NCBI GenBank assembly: GCA_963678675.1
Contig: OY783195.1
Location: forward strand, 30,275,006-30,339,005
Direction: 5' to 3'
Length of the DNA stretch: 64,000 nt
DNA from: Xiphydria camelus
Taxonomy: Eukaryota > Arthropoda > Insecta > Hymenoptera > Xiphydriidae
This document shows, piece by piece, positions 30,501 through 42,500 of the stretch (position 1 is its first letter; each line of letters opens with the position of its first letter). The notes beneath the pieces are model-generated. The model saw nothing but the letters and a program-made list of their open reading frames with translations, did no database searches and was not told the origin of the DNA. Made by a program: the position numbers and the translations under genes.

Positions 30501-33500
30501 CCCCCGACGAATCGCATCGGCCTGATACATCGTTCGGGCATACATTATACACGCGCGCACAATGCAGATCACGGGGAGAATGTTTCGTAACAGCGCCTAT
30601 ATATGAGTGTCGCGTTATGCAAATTAAATTAGTATTGAGCGCGCGAGGACACGGAAGGACGTAACGGTGCCTCGTGATAACTTTTAGTAATCCCCACTGG
30701 CCTTTGCGCTACGTTGCTCATGCGCGCAGTTACACATACGCTTCGTATGACGGAAGTTGGATAGGCTGGTATAATATTCGTCCTCCGAGCGCAGGTACCT
30801 AACCACTTTTAATTATTCGCTCGATAAAGCAACCCCCGAGAAATTAACAATTGAAATTCGCTGATACGGCGCAACGCGCCGTGAACGGCCAGCGCTGTAC
30901 CTACGCGCGTGATGGGTAAACACTCGTACACGCGTATGTGGGTGGGGTTCTCTCAGTTTGCTTCTATAGGGGTGTACGTATGAGGCTAAACTTAATCGTT
31001 AGGAAAGAAACTTCAATCACTATTATGTATTTCATTATCTGTGAGATTTTGGGACATATTTGTATTGCGCAATATTTTCTGGAAGATTACATTTTTATTT
31101 AGAACAAAGTCTTACGTCGATGTATGTAGGTCAAACATTTATAAATAATGAGATAACAGTGTGATTGAAGTTTCTTTCATACCATATGAGGCTAAACTTA
31201 TTCGCCAGGAAAGAAACTTCAGTCACTGTTATCTCATTATCAACGAACTTCAGGCCTACATCGATATAAGACTTTGTTATAGATAAAATTGTAGTCTTCA
31301 AAAAAGTATTACATAAATATGAGCCAAAAGCTCACGGATAATAAAATAATAGCGATTGAAATTTCTTTCCTGGCGAGTAAGTTTAGCCTCATGCGGTGCG
31401 GTATACGAATTGGTACGGACGAGTCGTTCGTAATTTTCTGCTTACGCCAGCAGGAAAATAAGGCCGTGTTGATTACGGTTCGGTTGGGAAAATCGTGGCG
31501 GAGTACACAGGTCAGATTTTTATTTCGGTTCAGTTTCCGCAGAGGGACGAATCCGAATTTTCTCGCGTTTGGATTGTAAAGCGCGCGTGTTGATCGAGAG
31601 ACACAATTTCCCTTGGGCAGACACGGTATATTTTTCCTCTCGAAATCATCCCCTCCCCCGGAATCCGATTCCCCTCGTCGCCCTCGTCCACGGCGCCCTC
31701 GCTTTTCTTTAATAGAATCTCTTCGGTGCGAGCAAAACGAAATATCTCATCGATTCGCGTCGCGGTTCGCCTCGTTTCCGAGCGAGCGATTAAGTCACCA
31801 GTCGCATCGGCACGTCGGGATTCTGCGCCGGGGCTAGAATCCGGGAAAAGGGGGAATCTTTGGGTGTAGAAGGAGGGGAGGCGAAAGAGGAACGGGATGA
31901 CGTCACGTCCCTGACCTAACCGATTCTTCGCTCGTCGTCATTTTAAATGCGGGGTAAATAGGCTACGTCCGTTGATGGAGTCGCAGTGGTTGTCATTTTC
32001 TGATAAGGATAAGTACGTCGGATGAAAAGAGATGGAGATACGTCAGAGTGACTGTATAATTTCGTCTGTTATCGATTCTATACTTAACCCTGATGTATTT
32101 ACGGACTCCACCCTTTAGACGTATACATACCAAATGAGACTAAACTTACTCGCCACAGGGAAGAAACTTCAATTATAATTATCTCATTATTTATGAATTT
32201 TTCGCCTACATCGATGTAAAACTTTGTTGTAGCTAAAAATGTAACCTTCAAAAAAGTATTGTACAAAAATAAGCCAAATGCTCATAGATAATGAGACAAT
32301 AGTGATTCGAGTTTTTTTCTCGGCGAGTGAGTTTAGTCTCACATGGGGTACAGATGCTCTGTAAACGGCGTCCGAAATAATCGAATATCGAGATAAAGCG
32401 AGCGAATCCAGGTTTATAAAGCGCGCACTTGGGCGAATTCCTTCCTATATCGACCGTCCGTTCGGGACGTAGAAAGAAGCCATTCTCCACACTCGACTAA
32501 CATTCGTTCGAGTATTAATAATATTTCGAGTGCCAGCCTCTCGAGTTTCGGAATTCCTCGCGTACCTGCAATACTTTCGTCGACTGGTAATATTCCATCC
32601 GGAAGACTCGACCGACGAATTTTGCATCCAGCGCACTTATTTACGATCGAAAGGAATCCTCACGGGAATGACTAATCACAGGGATCCACGGGAAGACGAG
32701 GGACAAACGCGGATAGCTCGTAGCGATTGTGGATAAACGACAGGGTGATTAGTCGCGCGGATCGTCGCGGTGCAGGAAGCTGCCAATGGCAGAGCGTTCG
32801 CCGGGATACCGGGGCACGCAATCTGTTCACGCGACGGCCTTCCAATTCGTGCCGTTTCATCAATTATTCAGGGGAAACGAGTACGTCGATACGCGCTCGC
32901 GCGCCGAGTATGTATACATACATGTATACGCGCGCTCCGCGGGGCACGAGGGGATCCGCCGCGCTCGCGGGGTACGATTGACTTTGCTCCCCTTTGCAAA
33001 TTCGGGGCATGCGCGGCGCGAGAGTCATTTCTTTCCGCCCGACAACGGCGGTCGTCCGACGAATTATTGATCGTTAATAATCGATCGGCCGATTCGTCCG
33101 CTTTGTCGCGCCGGCGGCTCCGGTACACGACACGCGGCTCGCGCGCGATTGCGTGCGCGGCGGACGAAATTGAAAATTCTCCGAGCCGCGCGCTTCGCCC
33201 TTCGTGCGATTAATTTCGGGACGATAATTATTTCGCAATGATCGCGTCGGCATGGCATTCGCGGAGCGGCTAAATAATTCATCCTCATCGATCGGCCCGA
33301 GTCGCAGGAGTCTATTCTATTTTATCGCGCGATATATGTATGTATGTACCGCGTTCGATGCATCCGATATCTGTATAAGGGCGGTTTCACGCGACTTGGC
33401 AAATGTCTTTGGCCGGTGGACCGAATTTCGTCATATCGATCCACGCGACACGCTATAGGAATATCGTAATTTCGCTTTATCGACGCATTTGTCCGGACGA

Positions 33501-36500
33501 AATCTGTATTTATACAGAGAGAGAAAAAGAATCAGTTGGATCTACTGAACATTACTTGCGGAGTCACAATTATTTATTTACGGTAAAAGTGGGATAAACG
33601 CCCAGCTTGAAATCTGAGTTCAAAATCGATTATCTTCAAAACCATGAGAGATATCGAAAAAAAGTGTAAATAAAAAATCCTCGTTCATTCTTTTACTATA
33701 AAAAAGCTACTTAAAATTTTTTCCGTATCATCATTGCGTTTCGAGATAATCGCGTTCAAAGTTAAACAGAAACTGGGGCGTTTATCCCACTTTTACCCTC
33801 TATATCAATAAAATTTCTTAATACGTCAATTTGACATCTCTTCCTTATAATCGTGAGGAATCGCATGTGATTATTGCAAGGAAGAAATATCCGATTAATA
33901 TATGGAAAAAGATCAAATCGATGTAAATGAACAATTATTTTACGATGCGGACGTTCGCGAGAGAGGGTGCTAATTTTCCTCCCGATGCTCATCGACTGCT
34001 CTAATTAATGCGCGGTACGTGTTCGAGCGGTGCGGCTGCAATTTTCTTCCGTCTTCACTTTTGTTCGGCTCGGCTATTCATCGTGCCAGGCGGCTCGGCT
34101 CGCGTTGGAATTGGAAACAAGGAAATGAATGAGACGCTGAAACGGGTGAGCTCCTCGAAAAACCGATTCCGCGTGTCGACGTGACGACTATAGACTGTGT
34201 GATCTGGGATTCGAGGGAGTTACTCGCTCCTGCCGCATGTTAAATACGAGTGGCGCGCGGGGTGTTCGATTTTTTGACGCGGAAAAAGAATCGGATCAGA
34301 GTCAAAAGTCTCACGGAAGAATTCATTTTCTCCGCACAGGGGAAAAGAATTAGTTGGATCTACTGAAAATTAGTTGTGGGGTCGCAAGTTATTTATTTTT
34401 ATGGATAAAATTGTTTAATACATCGATTTGATATTCCTTCTTTACAATCATATAGAACGGTACGCGATTGCAAGGAAGAAGTATCTAATTAATACGAACA
34501 AAATTTAATCGATGTAAATGAATAATTAATTACGACCCAGCAAGTAATTTTTAGTAAATCCATCGAATTCTTTTTCTCTGCGTATAAAAACGAGAACGAC
34601 ACGAAGGAGGAAGCCAAAATTGAAATAGTTTCCAATTTTATATTTTCAGTCTTTCACGGTCCGCACATTTTTACCGCTCCATTTTTTCGAAACTTACATC
34701 GTCCCCTCTCACGCTCCTTTAATTGCACAAATAATCATCGAATCAGACATCCAACTTCGATTTGACGTAAGTCAGCGACTTCTGCTTCTCCACGAGCTGT
34801 TTGCTGGTCGACGTCAAGAGCTGAGCGGCCGAGAGTATTCCGGCTTTGCTGAATTGCCCAGCGGACTGCAACCCGGTGTAGCTTCCGATCAATCGCAGTC
34901 CCGATCGGCTGCTGCCTATCGATCTCGATCCGCTGCTCTTCAGCATCGACTTTCTGTAGCTTCCTCCGTCTTTGAAAGGGCGAAACGAGACGGCGGATCG
35001 ATCGATTGATACAAATAAATGCGAACGCCTTCCCACATCGTCGTTCCAAAGTTCGCCTTTGGATTTAACGCGTTCTCCCTCGACCTTGCGGACGCTCAGA
35101 TGTCGGAGCAAAGCCGTAGCACCGTATTACGTCACGTTCCCTTCCACCCGTCAGCGAGATTTCCGCAAAGTAGACGCGCTGGAAATTGGTTGATACCTTG
35201 CACGCCCGAGAATAGGACGGTGCCGCCCGCGCCGTCTTCCGCCCCGTAAAGCCGCATACTCCGCAGCGAGGAAGTGACGTCGTGCAGAGTCGCGCCCGGC
35301 TGCTGGAGGTCCGAGAATTCCGAGGGTGGCACCAAGCTCTTGGCCCGCAGCGGAATTGCCACGGTGCTGTGGCGCGCCATGAAGGCTTTGATTTTGTCCC
35401 TCTTCCTCTCGTCCTTGTTTCTGAAAAGTCGACGCGATTTGCGCCGAGCGTAGGTATATCTACGGTCAAAGCTCTTTCCAATTTCGATTAAAGCCAGAAC
35501 GTTTTGACGGCTCTACGGTGTCCTCGATTTATAATCGTCATTTCGCTCGCGAGAAATTACACAGTTCGACGTTGCGCAGCGACGTTTCCACTGCTCCTTC
35601 CTCCGCGCACGATTTTCCATTCCCGCGATTCCAATCGGGGAACGGCGAAATTTCCGCGGTTTTCAATTCGCAACGCGAGCAACGGGAAGATAAAATCGGA
35701 CGACTCGACGATCGCGCGGCGGTCGTTGCTGATTGAGACTCTCGTCCTCTCGCTGGCGCCTCCGATCAACGAGGCACGAAAGCGCCGATGGTTAATTAAG
35801 TACCGGTTGCGATTAATTATTGCCCGAAACCGAGAAGGAGGAAGTGCAAGGAAGGGGGGATAGGTGTACGGGGAGAAATAATTAACGAGAAGATACGCGC
35901 GGGCGAAATAATTAAAAACCTTCTACGAAAGGTCCAGGACCACGCGAACGCGGAACTGCGCTAATTTAAATTGTGGCTCCGTTCCAAAGCGGTTTTGTTA
36001 TTCGCGTCTCCTCTTCTTCCTCGATACCTACGAGCTTCCTACCCCGCGAATAGGGGCTGCTGCTTAACCGCCCACGAACGGGCGTAAACGTTTAGGGGTG
36101 GCACGAGCCGTCGCCGATAATCCTGGCCGCTATGTAAATTCATTTCGAAATTGTTTAACGCACGGGAAGGAGCGAGGAGAAATAGTGCCGCTCTTCGAAG
36201 GAGATCAAAACAACTGCGTAGAATTTTGACGGTACAATTTGGTTCGAATTATTTGCCGATTTTATATTCTTTAAGATTTTTAGATGCTCTCCAGTGGGCG
36301 GAGAATTTTTGCAAATCTGGAATTATCGGGGAATAGTGCTTCGGTTTATCGGAGCTCTCCTACAAACGAAGACGTACCTACCTACAATTTTTGGACTCTC
36401 GTCGACAGTATTTTCTCGTTAGAGTTTTCACGTTCCTCGCGAAGTTCCGTGAAATCTTTCAACGAGCTCTCTGCTGTATTTCCTCATCGCTCCATCCCTC

Positions 36501-39500
36501 TCGCGTGCTCCCCTCTCTCCCCTTTTATTTCTCCCTCGAAAAAGTACGTAAAAAAGACCGGCAATCGCTGCGCGGACCCGCGTTAAGCGATTATGCACGG
36601 ACGATATCGACGACAAAACGACCACTCCCACCGTTACGTCGCTCGTCAGATAACGAAACGATGATGCCACCTATCGCGCCTCGGTACCTATACTTCCGGC
36701 TCTCGCGACGATCGCGCGCTCAGGCGAGGGAATAGGTCGCCTCCTCTGTACTCTTTGCAAAGCGACGAGGGCAATGAATCTTAACCCTGGCAACGCTCCA
36801 GAGTTTCTGTACCGCCAGAACTTTTTACAAAGGGGAACCCCTCTTCGTCCCACGCTCCGCGGACCTTAATTTATTTGGCGTTAACCCGAGGAGAGAGCGA
36901 TCGGTCCGCGCGGCACGAAGAAGCGAAGATTCTCGTGTCACGCTCGAGATTATCATTTATTATGTCATCGCGAGAGCGTTGCTCTTACCTATGCACCGCA
37001 TAAAACGATGGATTCTCCCGACGGGGATATCGGTGGTTGAACGTCGGGACGAGAATAAAATATTGGTACACTGAGGAAATAGTTTATTTATAGTTAATGT
37101 ATACAGAGAAGAAGAATTAGTTGGATCTACTGAAAATTACTTGCGGGATCGCAGGTAAATATTTATTAACATCGATTTGCTCTTTTTTCATATTAATTAC
37201 ACATTTCTTCCTTGAAATCACATATCGTTCCACATGATTGCAAGGAAGAAATATCAAACTGACGTATTAACAAATTTCGTTCATATAAATAAATAATTAC
37301 TTGCGACCCCGCAAGTAATTTTCCGCAGATCCAACTGATTCTTTTTCTCCGTGTACGTATACTTGATTATTGCGAAAGAATTATTTCTTCAGGCTAATTA
37401 AATATTCGTTAGCTATTACTTTATTTTTGTTTGAATGAAAGAGACATTCTAATGTGATTAAGATATATTTACTTGGCCCAACGAAATACATATTTCGCCA
37501 TAATCGAGTATACATTTATCAACTACAAATAAACTATTCTTTCAGTGCAGGAAGATACAGTAGGTACTCACAGAGATCGATCGTATACAAAAACTAATTA
37601 CCCGTTAACGCTCTCGCCGATCGAGTATTCAGAGTCCTTCGAAAAGTTGCAGAGTCTCACGTCGAGACCGACGATCGCCGGGCACGATTTGACGGCCTTT
37701 TCGAAAATTTCTCCCGCTGCAAATGAAGAATTGATTGAATCTTTAATACGAATTAAATCGACAGCGCTGCGATCGCTACTATAAAATATTCATCAAGAGA
37801 AGGAAATACCGCGAAAGCGCCTCACCGTTCGGCCCAAGATCGTTGTTCGATATATCGATCTCCAAAAAAGGTATCCTCATGTAACCCGAACCGATGACTT
37901 CCGCTACGCCGATCCCAGCTTCCGCGCTAAATCCGCATCCGCTGACGTTCAGTACCTCCAACCGTCTGTGCCGCAGCAGTACTGCGCGCGGAATGTTTCC
38001 GTTCAATCGAGAGGACTGAAGGAAATTCCTCGTAAAACCGGTCATCGCGATGACCGCACGCGCGCACGTGAACGACGGGAAATAAAAAGAGGGACGAGAC
38101 GGCAGCAGCCGCACACGCACGCGGGGGGCGCGCGCGCTTCCGGTGCAACGCTGCAGAGGTACACCTGGCTGCTTCTTCCGCCGCGACCGTTTCCGAGATC
38201 AATCGAAACTCATCGCGAGACGCTCGGGAATCCCGATCACCTCCAGCGGACGGGATAAAGCGACCGATTGATTTACGCCGACGCGCGATCGACTTTGATT
38301 TCTCGGGCGAACGTGTTTTGCAACTCACGAGCGCAGATGTGGCCTCCCCCGGCATCCAGCAGCGGGTTGAGGCGCAGGTTCAAGTGCCTCAGCGGCACCG
38401 CGTCCTCCTTCAGCAGTCCGTGAACGAGACCGGCCACTCCGGACGCGCCGATTTTGTTGTTCGCCAAGTGGAGGATCTTCAGGCGTCGGTGCATCGTGAG
38501 GAATTCGCCGACCGCGTGCGCCCCCGCGTCGCCGAGCTTGCAGTGGGAGAGGTCGATCTCTTCTATCTGTCGGAGAGGAGGCGAGACGAGATTTTGACGC
38601 GAATCGAATCGATCCGAGGCAATTATTCGAAGGATGCGTCGGAGACGACGTTACGCCGTTTTGTCACGGAGGCGTCGCTCGGCAGAAATGCGAAACAACT
38701 ACGAGAAAAGAGCTCTGATCCTCGTTTCTTTTCTCTTCGAGAGCTCGAAAGGAAGAGCCCGAAACGCGCGAACGAAGAAAGCAGCTCGCCCGCCCGACCT
38801 TCCGTACTTCCCGCGCCTTTCGTCCCTCCGTCAAGTATTTAATCTCCGGGTTGGGTTCCGTTTCACGAGAGAAAAGCCGTAATTCTTTCCGCGAGCTCAC
38901 CCTGTTGTTCACGGCGACGCCCTGCAAGAGCGCCGCGACGCGAGGTTGATCCAAATTGCTCCGCGTCAGGCTGAACTTCACCAGGTGACCGCAGTCCTTG
39001 ATCCCGCGACCGAGGTTGAGGCAATCCTGCACTGAAAACCTTTCCGATCAACTGAAGATGACCGATCCGTCCCCAATTTTTCTTCTCTCCCCCGATGATA
39101 TCGCTCGCTTACTCGAAATCCCTCCACTCGAAGCCGTCGTTCATGTAGATCATGCCGAAGTTGATATGCAGCTCGCGGAGAAACGGCAATTTAGGGAGGA
39201 TGTGATTCAGCGGGATGTGATCCACCGGAAATTCCTTCGTCGTGCACCGATCCTCGTCGTCCTCGCCGGACCACTCGAAGGGATATCTGCGGGCGTGTGC
39301 GGAGTTAGGGAACTGACACACTGCTCGAATTTCTGATAAGTTTCAGAGAGACGCGGATGTTTCCGATGTATCGGCGGTGAGGGGATTATCATTTTTATTT
39401 AAAAGGTACTCGAAAGTATATTAACTGCGTACACTCAGAGAAGAGTTTATTTTTAGTTGATAAATGTACTACGACGGTATACTCGTTTACGGCCAAGTAA

Positions 39501-42500
39501 ACATACAATTTAATTATCAGAATGTCTCTTTGATTCAAACAGAAATAGAATAACAGTTAACGAATATTTTCTTGGCCCAACAAAAATATTTCTTTCGCCA
39601 TAATCAAGCATACGCATGTCAACTATAAATAAACCATTTTCTCAGCGTAGTAATTCCGTTGGAATTCGGCTAGCAAATCTCAGATTCATTTTGTGGATAT
39701 TTCAACATGTAATTACTCACTTGCACGGTATCAGGGAGCGAATCTTCAGCGTACGAATGTGTTCCCGGACGAGTTTGATCAATTCGTCGCAAGTTTCCCG
39801 CTGTTCGGAAAAGTAGGTGGGCTCCAACTGCTCCAGAAACTCCGTAAAGTGCCGCTCGCAGTAGAGCCGACGCCAGGAGTCGCCGTGAGCCTCGACGTTG
39901 TTGTGCTGCCACCTTTGAGATGAAAGAAACAAAGCCGGGGCTATCCGGAGGAAACGAATAAGCGTAGCGTGTGCAGACGTCTCGTCGACCGTACGTCGAT
40001 TCACGTTGACGCGTTGAACTCGAAGAGTCCGAGGAATAATGTCGCGACGAAGCCGTCGTTCATCGTCGCCGATTTAAAATAGCGTCTCTCTCTCGAGAAA
40101 CTCTTCGGCTCGGGAACGCCTTGTAAAAACTTGCCTATCCTTCGCCGCGCGCTCCCAATAGCACTCGTGCGGAATCCTCCTGATCATCAGCTCCAGCGGC
40201 AGATCCGTTGGCAGCATCTCCAGCAGTGTGTCTCTGTCTTCGCACGTGGGCAGACTCTCCAAAATAGGATACTTTCTCCACTGCTGGACCAGAACTCGCA
40301 AGGCGAGGATCTTGAGTTCCGGCACCATCGCGTCGTCCCACGTCTCGTCCTCGGGACGGATGGTCCTGCCCTGTTCGCGCGGCAGGAGGAGAGTCTGCTG
40401 AGAGCATCTATCGAGAAGATCGATCTGCTTTTCATTCTCGTCGCGACGTAATCGCGCAGAGTCGTTCTTCCGCACCGCAAACTCGAGGGCGACCTCTGAA
40501 TCACCTGTAAGCCTCGAAGACGTTCCTCGGAATCGTGTACGGGACCCTCATGTCGCTTCACCTTCCGACGATTTAAACTTGCAAGCGCATCGTAAACTCG
40601 CGTCGAGGAAATTAGATGCGTCCCGCGTAGTTTTACACCGCACTGAAACGCGCGTAATCTGAAGTTTTGCGCTTCAACGCACCGGCCGAGAGCTGCGTTC
40701 GGGGATACGCACTTTTGCGTGGTGTACATTTACGGCGTTATGTACGAGTATACTTACACGGACGCGGTTACGGCGTCGGGGTGTACGGCGTAGAGGCTCG
40801 CGTTCGTACTTTGCTTTTAGCGTTGAAGTAGGCGTCGTTCCCTGTGCCTCTCGCGTTGACTGACGAAGTCGAATTGTCCGGGATCGCTGAAAATCGAAAA
40901 TGAGTCATCAACGCACGAATGCGCGAGCCTTTAAGGGCCCTTTGTCAACATTATTGCGATTGGCGGTATTGAAAAAAAGTTCGCGAAAAGTTCTCAGTTA
41001 ATTTCCAATGATTATTTTTCAGCGAAATATTCTGGAAACCATTTGGCAGGACCTTTCACAGGTCGGTTTTAGCCGAAATACTTTATGAAAACTTATTTCC
41101 GATACGGACAAAAATAAATCATAGCATTTTTACAAGGTTTGTGGAAAATTTCGCGTCACGGCCAATTTATTATGATATAACTACAATTTCAGTAAAAGTT
41201 ACAGCAACGCTTGCGACTTTTACAAATTTTGCTATAGTTTTTACTAAAATCGTAATTGCCGTAATAATAAATCGGCCCTATTCCGAAATTTACCACAAAC
41301 TTTGTAAATGCCACGATTTACTTGTTTCCATGGACCTGTGAAAGATCTCTGCCAAATGGTTTTCGAAATATTTCGCCGCGAAAAAATCATTAGAAATTAA
41401 CTGAGAAGTTTTCGCGATTTTTTTTTTTCAATACTGCCAATCGCAATAATGTTGACAGAGGGCCTTTAATAGTTTTTCCCGAGCGCAATTTAATTGCCCT
41501 TAATGGCGCTTCGAGTACATGGGTACGCACGTGGAGAGGGTCTCTAAATTGCATATTTTTCAAAGTTGTCACTCACCGCGCGTTACCGCGGCAAAGCGAA
41601 CTTGTGCACACACACACACACACGTGAGAACATAGGTGGCATTTAAGCGCGCTCTTAACCCGAGGTTAATTAACGTTGCAGAGACGACTTCCGCGAATCT
41701 TACTTTTAAATTAAACGCCGAGATGATGAAAAGTGCACTCCGCCACTTAACGAGCGTCACTTTCTGTTGTTCACAGGAGTGCCCGGAGGGGGTGGTGCAC
41801 GAGGACTCCTTCAAGGACATCTACGCGAAATTCTTTCCTCACGGCAGTGAGTTTCAATTAACCTTAAGTGGTCGCACGGCGCGCGAGGTGCGCCGATTAG
41901 TATAAAATATGCGCGCATTATGTTTCGTTGCACCGCCAATGCAGCTGCGCGTCCTTTCGTTAGCGGTAATTAGGGGATGGAGTTGGTCATAATTAACGTA
42001 GGACGTATACACAGTTGATTAAATGGTCTGCGTTTCGAAATTATCGCGAATAGTGAATTTCTCATTAATCGCGAGCAACTTTGAATGGCAATTGTTTATC
42101 TTTCTTTTCCGCCAAACGCTTCGATGTTTATTATTTATGTGCGAATTGTATTTGCACGCGAGTACGTTAATTAACTCTGCTTTGACCGCTCTTCGATTTT
42201 ATGTTATACCAACCAATGCCGGACAATATTTGAGCCGACTAACGAACCGCATCGCGCGAACGATCACGTTAATTAGCGCTCGAATTGACAAACGTCGCAA
42301 TTTTCAAATTAATTAATCGCGGGCCATTTTACGTCCTTTCAGACTCCAGCCCCTATGCGCACTACGTGTTCAAGGCCTTCGACGTCAACTGCAGCGGGGC
42401 CATCAGCTTCAGGGTAATTAGTTTTGTACCGAACCTCGATTTCGAATCGCTGCCAAAAATCCTGTACAGTTCTCGAGCACAGTGATTCATCAGGAAATTG

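Larger units (their letters stand above)
1756..41776 (+). other. Giant first intron of KChIP (40,021 bp)
   Basis: The donor is CAG then GTATTA at 1756 and the acceptor is TTCACAG ending at 41776. The intron holds the nested DRC5 gene at 34743-40551. The rest, chiefly 1756-34742, shows no open frame with recognisable protein similarity, no tRNA and no rRNA. It carries the transposon relics, foldbacks, tandem duplications and simple repeats listed separately. Between them the sequence is unique-looking, GC-moderate and CpG-rich. Confidence 0.8.

Noticed and set aside
38863..39051. Acceptor TTTTCAG at 39032 for a DRC5 exon
   Set aside because: It breaks the reading frame. The acceptor GGAAAG, giving an exon end at 39039, keeps phase and matches TCTE1 (WRDFEFSVQDCL).
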